Source: Cryptomeria japonica
Taxonomy: Eukaryota > Streptophyta > Pinopsida > Cupressales > Cupressaceae
NCBI RefSeq assembly: GCF_030272615.1
Contig: NC_081408.1
Coordinates: 204,005,113-204,065,112, forward strand
Length of the DNA stretch: 60,000 bases
Direction: 5' to 3'
Shown piece by piece: positions 31,569 to 43,342 of the stretch. The stretch's first letter is position 1; the number at the start of each line of letters is the position of its first letter. A program made the translations under genes and the position numbers. The notes beneath the pieces were generated by a model that saw nothing but the letters and a program-made list of their open reading frames with translations, did no database searches and had not been told where the DNA came from.

Positions 31569-33251
31569 ATGAGTTTTACAACAGTAAGCCCTACTTACAC
31601 TATTCCCGTTAGACGAAGCCGTAGAATTAAGTCCTTCCAAGGTTTAACTACCGAGGAGATGGAACCTAATTTGAGTAGCCTTTTTAACGAGGACATGGGT
31701 AATTCCTCTAATCCTCCTAATGATGAAGAATCTCCCCATGAAGTTTCTGTTGAACAACTTTCCAAATTGGATAACCAATTTGACGATTTTCACCAATGGA
31801 TGTCTCATGAGTATCCCAATAGTCAAGCTCTTCCTTTAATTGAGGGTCTAAAACGTATGCTTCAAAGTGATAAGAATGGAATTGATGTTTTACGTGGTAT
31901 CGCACACATTGTGGATTCGAATGTGATGCCTATGAAGAGTTGTGCTGAATCTTTAGGTTATACACAACCTCCTACACAAGTCAATCATTCTATTCCTTTG
32001 ACCACTTCTATTGCTAGTTTACCTACCTTTACATCAAACATCATGGCTACCTCTATACAAGACATTCCTCCTGTGATCACTAGTCATGGGGGCAATCCTC
32101 CTTATTCAATTAACCCTATTCCTTCATTCAATCTGACTTCTTCATTCATTCCTTCAATAAGTGTTCCTATTACATCTTCACAAATGAGCATGACGCAAGG
32201 AGGCAATTCATTTAACCATTCCATTCCTCCTTGTAGTGTTCCTCCTATCCAATCATCCCCTATGGTTGACTATCATAGGGTCCCACCACCTTACTCTTTA
32301 CCTTCTTTCAATAACATCACACCTCCATCTCAATCTAACACACCTAATATGAACTCTTCGACTGAAGCTACCATTAATAATCTTGCACAAACTGTCTCTT
32401 CTTTACAGCAACAAATTGCCTCTATGAATCAATCTAAGTTTAGTGTGCCCACATTTGATGTTGCGAGCCCACTTTCTCTTGACATTATTCGAGCTATTCC
32501 TCCTAAACATGTTGAAATCCCGCATTTGGAGCTTTATAATGGTAAAGGAGATCCTCTAACACATGTTAAGACTTTTCAAACAATATGTACTGATTTTGCT
32601 TATGACCAAAGGTTGCTTGCAAAAATATTCACCAGAACATTAAGAGACAAAGCCCTACAATGGTATTGCTCGTTGCCTTCTTATTCTATTACTTCTTTCG
32701 AACAACTTGCAAATGCTTTCATTCAACAATTTCAAAACAATATAAGCCCTAAAGTTACTTTGATTGATTTAATGCATTGTAAACAAGGTGTTAAAGAAAA
32801 AGTGACTGATTTCATTGGTAGATATAAGCATTTGTATGCTCAAATTTCTTTTCCAGTGCCTGATAATGATATTCAAAGAATCTTTATTTCTAATTTGCAA
32901 AAAGATATTCGAGACAAACTTCTGTTTTCTGAGTTTACTTCTTTCCAACAGTTGTGTGCCACTCTTCACAATTATCAACTGACTGTGAGTCAAATGGAAC
33001 AATCACATCCTATGGCTCCGAGTGATAAGGGTGATAGCAGTCAACAACCATTTGGGAAGTTTAAACCGAACAGAGATTCCATCAAATTCAATGAAAACAT
33101 CATCAACAACAATGTGAATGCAGCATCAGGTGTGCCTCCTATTTCTAAATTTTTCAGGAAAGAAAGAAAGTATACTCCTTTGAATGAATCATTGCATGAT
33201 ATTATGAATAAGTTATTGGGACAAAATGTGCTTACTCTTCCTCCTATATGA
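31569..33251 (+). pseudogene. Element F Gag
   Basis: The ATG at 31569 opens 560 codons: MSFTTVSPTYTIPVRRSRRI, an acidic helical region, a Ser/Pro/Thr-rich segment (residues about 135-270), and a Retrotrans_gag-type domain (about 315-460). The Gag domain has HLELYNGKGDPLTHVKTFQ, LQWYCSLPSYSITSFEQLA, FIQQFQNN and a YKHLYAQISFPVPDND segment, as in Tat Gag proteins. It ends at TGA 33249-33251, but the same frame continues into a knuckle CQFHRQPGHDTKKC (about 33305-33346), so the TGA is likely a decayed codon. Gag would form the particle. It is uninterrupted for 1.68 kb, the longest open frame in the window. Confidence 0.92.
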
Positions 33252-34547
33252 CAAATTGATCCTGCAAAGATTACTTCACCTTATTTTGATCACAAATCTT
33301 TTTGTCAGTTTCATCGTCAGCCTGGGCATGATACTAAAAAATGTTTTTCTTTAAAGGGTAAAATTCAAGATTTGATTGATAATAATACTATTTCTGTTTC
33401 TGGAGTGAATGATAAAGGCAACACATCTGTAGCTCCTCCTAACCAAAATCTTTAGATTTTCACTGATCCATTGCCTTCTCATACCTCTAATGCGATTGAG
33501 GCTAATGATTCCTCTCTCTCATCTGATGGTCTTGTGTCTATGACTCTGAATGTGATTAACTTTGTAGAGCAGCAAGAAATCCCTAAAGAACCTTCCATCA
33601 CATTTGATTCCAGTGAAACCATTAGGGCACCTGATGGTCCTTTATACATAGTTGCAAAAGTCAAAAATACACCTTGCCGTGGAGTGCTTATTGATCCTTC
33701 GTGCATGGTTAATGTTATTACTGAAGAATTTCTTTTTACTTTGCAATTGAATCAAGTGATCTATGACAAAACAGATGTGATTGTGAAACTATTTGATGCA
33801 TTTTCTTCTCCTGCAATTGGTTCTATTACATTGCCTATTGAGGTCCATAATAAATCTCTTGATGTGAACTTTGCTATTATTCCTTCTTCAGAACAATTTC
33901 GTGTGAAGCTTGGCTATCCTTGGCTATCTTCCATGAAAGCTATTGCTTCTCCTATTCATAAGTGTTTAAAATTTCCCCATAATGGTGAAGTTGTTACTGT
34001 CAATCATAGTCTCTTTAAACCAGCCGAAAGAACCTCTAGTGTTCCTATTGATTACTTTTGGCCCAAACAATTCCAATCTCTTCCTCCACGAAGTGATCAT
34101 CTTTTTAAATGTTATCAAAAGTGGAAAACAGATATGATCCTATCTCTAAGTGAACCTAGAACACCTAAACTTGACATTCCTATCATTCTTGAGAAGGAAA
34201 TTCTTCCTTTGAAAGACAAAACTAATGTCTTTCCCCAAGAAGATTCCCAACCTGTCCCCATGGATGTGACTATGTCTATACCTAATAAACTTCCTAAGAG
34301 TAGACCTATACCTCCTCGTCATGATGGACTTGGTCTTCTTCCTAAACCAAAAATTCCTCCTTTATATGGAGCAGTTCCTCCTCCTGCCTTCTATAGAGAG
34401 AAGAGACCTTCTTCTTCTCCTATTATCCAGCCTAAGAAACCACAACCTAAACATCCAAGTGATAAGGATGAGAACATTCCTCCTCCTCTATCTTCTACAC
34501 TTCCTACTAAGACTAGATGTAATCATTCTGCACGGGAACGCCGATGA
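33252..34547 (+). pseudogene. Element F zinc knuckle and protease
   Basis: Same frame as Gag. After the CX2HX4HX4C knuckle there is a TAG at about 33453, then an open stretch to 34545-34547. The retropepsin-like domain has GVLIDPSCMVNVITEEF (catalytic Asp followed by P-S where D-T/S/G-G is usual), KLFDAFSSPAIGSITLPIEV, and LGYPWLSSMKAIASPIHKC with KFPHNGEVVTV at its end. This corresponds to the A protease blocks ITLPIKVG and LGRCWIQS. The changed active-site triplet raises doubt about activity. A Pro/Lys-rich region (PPRHDGLGLLPKPKIPPLYG) follows. Confidence 0.8.
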
Positions 34548-35012
34548 AAGCGTCGTCTTAGGGCTCAAGCAGCTGCTTCTCAAACTTTACAATCTCCAAA
34601 AACACCTTCAACAAGCATTATTCCATTTTCTCCTCAGCCGGATATTGAGCCTAAATTTCCTAAACATAAGATGCATGATGGTCTTGATCCTGTGCGAGTT
34701 AAAGATCCTATTTTTATAAATCTTGATGATGATATAGATGAAAATGTTATGCATAATGAAAATGTTACTCCTCTTGCTTCTGATAGCGAATATGAACTTG
34801 TTGATGTTGATAACCATTTATCTAATGAATTTTCTAAAGCACTTATCCTAGCTCCTAGACAAGAACAATGTGGCTTGGAACATGAACATAGCCCTTGTTT
34901 GGATCTTGTGATAGCTCCATTTGCTGTGTTGGATGTTCCTCCTCTAGCGTGTTCCCTGCCTTCCCGAAACATTGATCAGCAAGATCGGGGGGTAGATGAC
35001 GTGCTAGACTAG
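34548..35012 (+). pseudogene. Element F C-terminal tail of the gag-protease frame
   Basis: Continues in the same frame after TGA 34545-34547. The TGA sits between RR and KRR in a basic patch and fits CGA-to-TGA decay. The tail is Gln/Ala-rich then acidic (DPIFINLDDDIDENV) and ends at TAG 35010-35012. No RT start (such as the A motif MCTDFHDLN) follows. Function unknown. Confidence 0.65.
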
Positions 35013-35757
35013 TTACATTAGCATGGCAGATTCTCTCCCCCTCCCTTTTGTTACTTCTTCTATATGTTATTCTCATTCTTCTATTTGTCGTCCTTAGTGT
35101 TGTCTACTTGAGGACGATGCAAAGCATTGAGATCTCTTTGGTCTCTCTCATGTTGACTCAAAAGACACATGTGTTCCCTTCTTCTAGGTGACCTTCCTTG
35201 ATTGGGGAATGAAGAACAATTATGCATACATACATATGATATATATACATGACTTATCATATAGCATACTGACCCTGAGGAAAGCGAAGTCACCTCATGC
35301 TTTGTGTTTTGTGTCTATTATCCTTGGGTTTATCTCACACTTGGGGGCTAAATCTTTGTGATAACGTGCTCCTTTTCCTTTCTCATTTCTTATGTGTATC
35401 ACTACGTTAAAACAATCACCCCCGTTGAGGCGTGTGCGATCGCTTTAACGTAGGGGGGCATACACCCTATCTATCCTTTCAAAGATACTTGAAAATTTCT
35501 TGGCAAACTTAGCTTTGTCTTGAAGATTTTTGGTATTTCTTTTGCATGACTCATAGTGAGGGAACCTTACTACTGACAGTCATGGTTCTTCCTCGTGATC
35601 TTCCCTTTTACTTTGTCAATCGAAGTTGTAAGATCCTTAGTCCACTGGGGGCTTGGTGTATCTTGCCTCCTTGACGTGGTGAAAGTCTTTCAACATTGTT
35701 TCCTTGTACTTTACCAGAAGTATGAGCATACATACTCCCGCTAAAGTGGGGGCTAAA
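35013..35757 (+). other. Element F 3' non-coding region and purine tract
   Basis: No ORF. The sequence aagtgggggctaaa (about 35744-35757) directly precedes LTR2 and is the probable polypurine tract. A second gggggctaaa copy is at about 35342-35351. A palindrome-like cgttaaa...tttaacg pair flanks 35405-35450. Confidence 0.6.
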
Positions 35758-36967
35758 TGTAGCGTCCTAAAATTGTGACACTTGCAATTTCGATTGCATT
35801 TCGGTCTTCATGATGGCGACGCAACACGCAACCTGAATGGAGACCCCAAAACTTGCTCATGACACTGAAAACTGCATTTTTCAAGCACCATTGGCCTGAA
35901 CCTCCTTGCACCCCGCTGTCCCGGAGGTGGGACCAGAGCGCCCAGCGCCTTGGTCCCTGGGTCCTATTTTGGGCCCGGTTTCCTAAGTGATATCGGGTCT
36001 TTTTTATTGCAATTTGGAAATATACTTCCTTGGTCGGCCTAAGGTCGGGAAAATCAGTCTATCAGCCCTAATTGACAAGTATATAAACTACATTTTTCTC
36101 TCTCATTTGGGGGAGAAGAGAATAGAAGACATACATGACTGAAAAAGCGTGGAAACTATACTCAAGCATTCAAGCATTCAAGCAATTGATCATTCCAAGT
36201 CTCCATTCAAGGCTAAGTGTTGCATTCAAGTCAAGGATTCAACCATTGAAGAGGAGATCACTTATTACATGCTACATACTACAACATACAACATCTAAAC
36301 CTTTGCACATAAGGATACAAACATCCTTAGAACAAGGTATTAGTACTTGTTTTACATTACAGTCATTTACATTTACAGCACTTGCTCATTTCTTGGTTAA
36401 TTCCAAAACCGGGGTTTGACCTAAAGGCAAACCCCTAATCCCTAACCCCCCAATCATCTTCGCTTTTCTGTGTGTAGGTTGCAGGTACGCGGCTGAGATT
36501 GAAGATCTGGAATCCTTGTGCAGAGACGAACCGATCCCCCTTCGTTTCGCGGATTTTTCGGAGGACCGTGGCGCCGGGCGCCATCGTCCCGACAACTTTT
36601 TCTCAAATTTGCAGGACAGCGCCGTATCGACATTCTACTGCTAATTTCAGGTCCGCAGCTTCATCCTATAACCTAAACTTAGTTTATAAGTGAATCTTTA
36701 TGACTTTCTATGCATCCTTAGCTTAATTTCCTTAATCAACATTCTTTACAAAAGAGGGTAGCTTTGCTTTCCAAACCCTTGAAATTCATTTAGCATCCAA
36801 TCTTACATTGTGTGGGATTGAATCTTATGAGTTTCAACCCCTCTTTTGAATGTAAAGTCTTCCCCCTATGTGAAAACCCATCGAATCCTAGCAAACCTCC
36901 CTTCTCTCTCCTCGGAGTTAGAAGAGGGGAGACCAACTAGGGTTCGACCACGATTTTCTGCTTTACA
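35758..36967 (+). repeat. LTR2 (3') of element F
   Basis: 1,210 bp, from TGTAGCGTCC to GCTTTACA. It lacks the roughly 62-bp GC-rich hairpin block of LTR1. It includes the hairpin ggaccgtggcgcc...ggcgccatcgtcc near 36563-36590. Confidence 0.95.
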
Positions 36968-36972
36968 ACCTA

Positions 36973-37431
36973 TTATGCAAAATATAGGTTAAGGGGTTTA
37001 TGTAAGCAACAGAGAAGCAACCGGTATTGGATCAGGCATTATAGATGCTATTGTAAAGCAGTGAAAGATATTGGATTTGTATAATCCTCATTGTAAGTCA
37101 GTGAGACTTCCGATTGAGCAGTGAGCTCTAGGCAGTTGGCCTTCCTGCATGTGTAGGCCCCTATTGTAAGTAATATTCTCTTATTAGCCAGTAAGTGAAT
37201 ATTGTGGGTCACAAATCCCATCGAGGTTTTTCCCACACCGGGTTTCCTCGTTAAAACCTTGTGTTATGGTGTTCTTTTCATGTGGATGTTCATAATTCTG
37301 TTTATTACATTATTTCTTGCATACCGGTACACTATTATAATATGTTCTGCATGTTTTAATTCAAGAAATTCTATTCACCAGTTAGATACCGATTCAGCCC
37401 CCCCCTCTCAGTATCTATGGGATTCCTAACA
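36973..37431 (+). repeat. 3' LTR of element E, second part
   Basis: Ends GGGATTCCTAACA. Carries the hairpin gtggg-N8-cccat (37204-37221), the cagtgagctctaggcagttggcc block and a C-run near 37398. Total E LTR is about 797 bp, like D (771-783 bp). Confidence 0.88.
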
Positions 37432-37436
37432 ATGAT

Positions 37437-37505
37437 ACCTAGTGAAGATCTAGCAACATTATTGAAGCCACAAATGGTGTAAGAATCGAGCTTAAGAAGA
37501 GATGT
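37437..37505 (-). pseudogene. Short A2 protease segment between E and D
   Basis: Matches element A 8422-8490 (protease region with FDN and SLIKPNSLTV in A). The last five bases, gatgt, are the left target duplication of D. Confidence 0.8.
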
Positions 37506-38288
37506 TGTTAGGATTAATGATAGTCCCAAAGATACTGAGAGGGGGGGGTGAATTAGTATCTAAGCGTTTAACAGAATATTTAACCTTATTAAGAACTTTG
37601 AATTCCAAAATAGTGTACTGGTAAATAAGAATTAATGCAGTAAATAGGAACAATAAAGATAGCATAGAAAACACACCATAACACAAGATGTTTAATGAGG
37701 AAACCCGGTGTGGGAAAAACCTTGGTGGGATTTATGGCCCACAATATTCACTCACTAGCCAATGAATAAATATTACTTACAATGAGGGGTCTGCACATGC
37801 AGGAAGGCCAACTGCCTAGAGCTCATTGCTCAATAAGAGTCACACTGACTACAAAAGTGGATTATAAAATCCAATACAATGTATTGCTTCAAATCAGCAT
37901 CAACTATGCCAGGTTCAGTACTAGTTTAAGCTTATTCTAACCAAAACCTTTGTTGTCACTTATATCACCTTATACATAATTCACACTTCCATTTATGCTC
38001 AATGACCTATAAGATCTCATACATATATATGAGTCTTTTACAATATGCCATGTCGCCTTTACAAAAGATAATTACAATTAAATACAATAAATAAAAGTTT
38101 ATTCTCTGTCAGCTTGGGTGCCGGTATGCATTGTTGTCATTGCCGGTGAAGTATTTGTCGGTGTATGTAGATGTCTATACTTGTGTCGGTGCCTGTCGGT
38201 GTCTTACTAGATGAATGCCATAAGGTTTCTAGATGGTTGCCATCAATGACAACACCAACTATTCTCATAAGAGTGTATAATGCCAACA
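37506..38288 (-). repeat. 3' LTR of element D
   Basis: 783 bp, TGTTAGGATT...GCCAACA in plus orientation. It has the G-run after gatactgaga, the hairpin at 37725-37742, the ggggtctgcacatgcaggaaggcc block and repeated gtcggtg near 38155-38205. Confidence 0.92.
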
Positions 38289-38304
38289 ATCTCCCCCTTT
38301 GGCA
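38289..38304 (-). promoter_or_regulatory. Polypurine tract of element D
   Basis: Minus strand tgccaaagggggagat, at the 3' LTR edge. Identical to the C and E motifs. Confidence 0.92.
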
Positions 38305-38599
38305 TTGATGGCAACACTCATGAGAAAAATCCAAAAACTATTCCAAAAAGTGAAGTCCAAAAAGTAACCAAAAAAATGTGCTCTCCCTAAGAAGATGATC
38401 TCCTTTGACTAATCATTTTTCTCTGTCCACTACTCCCCCTTTGACATCAATGACAAAGGTTGTCAAAAATTGTCAAACGAGTGCAAAAATTTCACCTCAA
38501 AGTTTGTAACCGGTTGGTTACAATCTCAAATATGTTTGCAAAAACCAAATTTAAACTCTGCATGAATTTGTTGTTCTTGTTATTCAGGGTTGCCTCAGT

Positions 38600-41500
38600 C
38601 AATTGGATCGTGTCGGTGAGATGATGCATGTTCTCTTCTGGTGATCTTTCTCCTTGAAATAAAGCCTTAGAGATTTAATTTCTCAAAGAGATAAGGTTTT
38701 CCAACTTAGGACCAAATTTATACTTAAGCTCTCTAGCATTAGCCTTAATCCTTGCCTTTTCTTTCTCAAATTTCTCCAATTTCTCCTCAAAACCTGCTAT
38801 TTCCTACTCAATAAACTGATATAGGTTCAGATGAACCAATTATGTTATCATCTATGTCATATATCTCCTTCTGTACTCTATTTATTTCCTTTTCTATGTC
38901 CTTTGTCAACAGATGTGGTTTGCATGTTTCTCTGTACAGCTCCTTATATTCCAAAATTGTAGTATTCAGTGCCAGTAAAAGTGTATTAATGTGTTTTGTG
39001 CACTTCTTTATTGTATCCTATAAGAATTTATCCTTCTCCTTTTCAACTTTCTCTTTGAATGTGTCCTCATTCACCTTATCAACTGTTATTACATTGTCAG
39101 TAATGAATTTGGACAATGTGTCCAATTTACCTAAAGAATACTTTACATGATCTATATTACATTTCGGTGCAATCAACTTAAATATTCGTATTGTGTCATC
39201 AATTGCTTTGTAAGCCAATGCATTACAGTCAATTATTTTATTGATAGAGTCTAGAAGTACCTCTGTCACATTAGTAGGCCTGAATTCACTTAATGAAGTA
39301 TCGGATGTCTGACCAACCACCTTAATTACCTTTGTGCTTCCAACATTTGTAACTATTTTTCTTGTATTATTCTCTAGTGGATTAGTCTGAGTTCTCATTT
39401 CAACCAGTAAAGGTTTGGGTTTCTCAGTGATTACCAGTTTCTTTGCTTCAATGTGTACCTCTACCTCTGTAGGTTTCTTTGTCGGTTTCTTTGTATGCTC
39501 AACTGCCGGTATCTCAGTCTCAATAGGTTTCTTGGTGTGAGCATCTATACCTTCAATATTCATTCCATTATCTAATGGTTCTTCAGTTTGTAATGTTTGA
39601 TCTGTTTGCTTTGTTTGGATCTCAACCTCAATAGTCTCTATCGGTTGCTTACCAATGTTGCCACTGCCATCAATATCATCCTTAACCTCTGTATTGTCCT
39701 TATCTACAAAAATGTTCACGTTTTGAGTGTCTACATTCATGCTGAATAGTATTTCCGATTCAGGATTAGTGTTATCATGTGTGACACCTTTACTTTCAGT
39801 AATCGGTGGATCATTAGTATGTACCAGTGTAGTATATAAGGGTGGTGGCAAGTTGTTAGTTATCTTGATGTTTGGTATTCCACCAACTTTACCTTTCCCT
39901 TTGTCCTTATCCTTCTGATAAACTTTGAATGTTTTTTTCCTCCTATTCAATTCTTATTGTTTTTCTTTTTCCACAAATAAGATATCCCACTTATCAGCAA
40001 TCTCCTCTGCAATCTCATTTACTCTACCTACCACCAAACTTACTTGCCAATGACCACTAGCAAAAATAGATCTATTAGCCTCACAAATCAGGTCATCAAT
40101 CTCCTCTTTTGAGTTAACTAGATGTACAACTAGAATTTTTTCAACTTTAAGTTTCTTGTCCAATTCCATTACTACAATCCTCTTTGCATCTAACCTTCTA
40201 TATAGTTCATTAGGCAAGTCATCCACAACTCCAATTAAAACTTTCTTGTATATATCCAGATGTAAAATTATACTGTTTTCAATGCTTTCCTTGTCTAAAT
40301 CATTGAATGTGTTATACAATTTACTCACATTACCCAAATTACCTTCATCAGTTATTTCATTTAGTAAATTATCCAATGGAGGTATAACCATTTTTGTTTC
40401 TTCTTGGGAGTTAGTTTCTTATCCGATTGCCTTACTGCCTGTTGTTTCTTCCTTAAGGTCCTTGTTCTTTTGGGTGGAGGAGAGGGTACCAGTGAAGGCT
40501 TTCTCTTCCTTTCAACTCTTTTGAATTTAATTGGTATCTCATTGTCAGAAGATGTGCCAACCGGTGAAATGTGTGCCTCCGGTTGAAGTCCTTCTAGCTC
40601 ACTAGCCTTTATACCAATAATGTTCATAACATTTTCTTTGATATCCTTTACCTGCTTTGATGCATCTCTTATATATTTTTTTCTTCTCTTCCTTTGCTTC
40701 ATTGTTTTCACATTACTTTCAGTTGTTTCAACACTACCAAAAACTTCTTCTATTGGTTCTCTTGGTGCATCTAACAAAGCTTTTGCATAAGTCTCAATAA
40801 TGTTGAGATCTACCTCATAGCCCATTTCTGTTACCCATACAGTTCTAGGAAGTACTGCTTCCATCCATGTCTCATCCTTCTTGATCACAAAACATATTTC
40901 TTTGTCATATTTATCCATAAGTCTTTCTCTAGTTTTCATTTTGGTTTGAAGAGCTGTGAAATATTCATTTATATTGTTGTCCTTTGCAGTACCCATGCCG
41001 GTGAAAGCATCCTGTAATTTTTTTCCTACCGATATGTCATATCCAAAGTCTTTGTCCTATACCAGAGATTTCTTTTGTGAAATACAACATTAAGCATACT
41101 AAGAGATTACCAAAATGAAATGTCCCTTTCTTGTCTCCTTTAATCTTTTTCAAGTTATCTATGAGTTCATCCTTCAGCCATTCACACACATCTATTTTTG
41201 CATTGTTGTTAACCATTTCATAAGCACTATTAATGCAAAGACTAGAAACTAAATTAAGTCTATTTGCATGTGTAATCTTGTAACCAAGTATAATAATTAT
41301 GAATCTCACATTGATGTCCTTGATGTCATTCACTCTTAGAGATCTACTATCTGATGTTGCTCCAGTTAGGGTCATTACTTTGTTGTTGGGAACTTTCTTT
41401 GTTTTTTCTAGTCTGCTGCCGGTTGAGGGTAAACCTGTTACTGCCCTAATTGCTTGCCGGGTGAATTTCCAGATAGAGTCCAACCATAGAAATTCTCCAT

Positions 41501-41855
41501 GTGCCCTACTTAGGACAATTCTCACTACTTCCAGAAATTCAGGCATGTTCAAAATTTCAAAAAAACCTAAAGTCTCCACAATCTTGTGCTTGGGTTTGAC
41601 AATGCCATTTTCATCACAAATTATGGTTCTAAGCATTTTCACCAATTTATTAGAACCTAATTCTTCAATGTTGTAGTGAATATATATCCTAGGGTCTTCA
41701 GCATAAGCTACACCTTTAGGAATATTTGAAAATGCGCCTATGGAATCATCTTGCTTAGCTACTTCAACAATCATTTTAAACATGGGCCTAGGGCATTTTA
41801 CATTTTCCATGATAGTAGGGTTTGCCATAAATTCGGGAGCAGAAGAAGAAGCCAT
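38600..41855 (-). pseudogene. Element D ORF2: conserved unknown protein, about 1,085 codons
   Basis: ATG at 41855 (MASSSAPEFMANPTI). N-terminal domain (about 280 codons): IGAFSNIPKGVAYAEDPRIYI, VETLGFFEILNMPEF, AHGEFLWLDSIWKFTRQAI, AVTGLPSTGSRL, IILGYKITHANRLNLVSS, CEWLKDELIDNLKKIKG and FHFGNLLVCLMLYF. A two-base loss near 41045 shifts the frame. The next segment (40996-40361) has a basic KRRKKY/KRTRTLRKK nuclear-localisation-like region. After another shift near 40380, 40391-39954 contains PLDNLLNEITDEGNL and SLVVGRVNEIAEEIADKWDIL. Then a KGKGKVGG motif, Thr/Glu-rich repeats (TKKPTKKPTEVEV) and a helical C-terminus. I do not recognise the family. Homology with the divergent B copy suggests past selection on the protein. 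Confidence 0.8.
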
Positions 41856-42234
41856 TTGAACAATACCTTTAGCTGTCTGATAATGTCTGAATGCTTGAAA
41901 TAAATCGCTTCACACCTTCGCCTTTAATGCCTTCACTCAGATTTTGCACTCTCTGGTAATTAGAATGCTTGGTGAATCAAAAATGAGGGAAAATTGATGA
42001 TTTATAATGACTTTTCCTTCAACAACTGCATTAAATGCTTGTTGGTTAAGTGAAAACTTAACACATCTACCGGTAAAGAAGAAATCTATCTTCTCACCAT
42101 CAACTAAGGGTAATCTACATGATATTCAATTTGTTGCAATACCCCCAAAGGGTCACTTCTCAGTTCAATGAAGAATGTCCTGCCAGTGGAGTAATACTTT
42201 GTTCTACTCGTGAAGAAATAGTCTCATCAAAATT

Positions 42235-43271
42235 CTAATCTGTCTTCCTAATCCATTGTTTTGAAAATTCTTTCTTTACCTCATCTACCTTTTCTTTGCC
42301 TTTAAGACTGGGTCCTTTATTATTTGTTGGTGAAGTCTTGCTTCTACAAAATTTTGCAATATGTCCAATCTTATTACAAGCATAACAAATCACATTATTC
42401 TTCTGAATAGCCTTTCCATATCCTATGCTAGTTTGTGTTCTGCATTGATTAGATAAGTGCCCAAATCTTGCACAAACATAACATCTCATATTCATTCTGT
42501 AGTTTTCATAATTATGACCAACTTTGTTGTATTTGGAACATTGACCGGTGGGTGCATTAATGTTCTGATTGTTTATAAATCTACACTAATTTTCTCTATG
42601 ACCATACTTGTTATAGCTAAAGCATTTCCATTAAATTTGTTAGCATTAGGTTGTCTTACCGGTTTACTGTGATCATGATTGTTTGCAGTATCAAAACTTT
42701 CTCCAACTTCAAATCCAAGTCCATTAGTATCTCCATTAGGTTTATGAATTTTTAGCATATTATCAAGTTCCTCTGAACTTTTCTTGAATTTCTCTTTGTG
42801 TTGATTTGCACTAGCCAACTCATTTTCTAGAATTCCCTTTTGTCTCATAAGTTTAGTTTTATCATGATGCATGTGAATCAGATCTGTCTTCAACATATCA
42901 TTTTCATGACAGAGTCTTAGATTTTGATTTCTAGCATCATTGAGTCTCCTAGTCAAGTCATCTTCATTCTTCTTCCTATCTTCAATGTCCTTACAAAACC
43001 TTATAGTCATATCTTGCATTTCATTCTTCATTGTACAGTTTTCTTGTCTCAATTTGTTCACAAGTTCATTAAGAGTTTCCTTTTCATCATTATCATTCTA
43101 CATCTTCTCATGAAGTTCTATTCTTTTATTTAAAGCTATAATAAGATTCTCTTGAAGTCCTTGAATGGATTCCTGTGCAATCCTTAGATCATCTTCAAGA
43201 TTGATATTATTCAACTTCTTTGCATCATAGTCAGCAAGAGCTCCATCCAATTGCTTTCTTAAGTTCTCCAT
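42235..43271 (-). pseudogene. Element D ORF1: coiled coil with four zinc knuckles
   Basis: ATG at 43271 (MENLRKQLDGALADYD). A long heptad-rich region follows (VNKLRQENCTMKNEMQ, NENDMLKTDL, LDNMLKIHK). The knuckles are K1 around 42590-42625 (shifted and partly lost), K2 near 42530, K3 CYVCARFGHLSNQC (near 42485-42444) and K4 CYACNKIGHIAKFC (near 42384-42343). A tail with LKGKEKVDEVKKEF ends at 42235. Likely binds RNA or DNA in a Gag-like manner. It does not resemble the copia Gag of element C. A few stops and shifts occur. Confidence 0.82.
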
Positions 43272-43330
43272 CTGTACTGGTGTCAAAATCTTCCTCAAGT
43301 TGTTAGGTTGTTGAAAATAGAGAACCGCAT

Positions 43331-43340
43331 TCTGATACCA
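43331..43340 (-). promoter_or_regulatory. Primer-binding site of element D
   Basis: Minus strand tggtatcaga, two bases from the 5' LTR edge at 43343. Initiator tRNA-Met type, as in B and C. Confidence 0.88.
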
Positions 43341-43342
43341 AT

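Larger units (their letters stand above)
29115..36967 (+). mobile_element. Element F: Tat-like gag-protease retrotransposon without RT or integrase, TSD accta
   Basis: 7,853 bp flanked by accta at 29110-29114 and 36968-36972. Order: LTR1, PBS, a 1.2-kb leader, one long frame (31569-35012) with Gag, CCHC-like knuckle, protease and a Pro-rich tail, non-coding 3' region, LTR2. No RT, RNase H or integrase motif occurs in the 5.4-kb interior. The LTRs differ at about 2.5% of aligned sites by manual count, so it is among the youngest insertions here. It sits inside the LTR of E. Confidence 0.92.
26386..37431 (+). mobile_element. Element E: single-LTR member of the D family, starts exactly at its PBS, TSD atgat
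   Basis: Flanked by atgat at 26381-26385 and 37432-37436. Element A has the empty site with one atgat at 8417-8421. Immediately after the left TSD comes tggtattagagc, which is the PBS, so no 5' LTR is present. The interior is 2,391 bp (D interior is about 5,050 bp). The 3' LTR is at 28777-29114 plus 36973-37431, split by element F. Confidence 0.85.
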
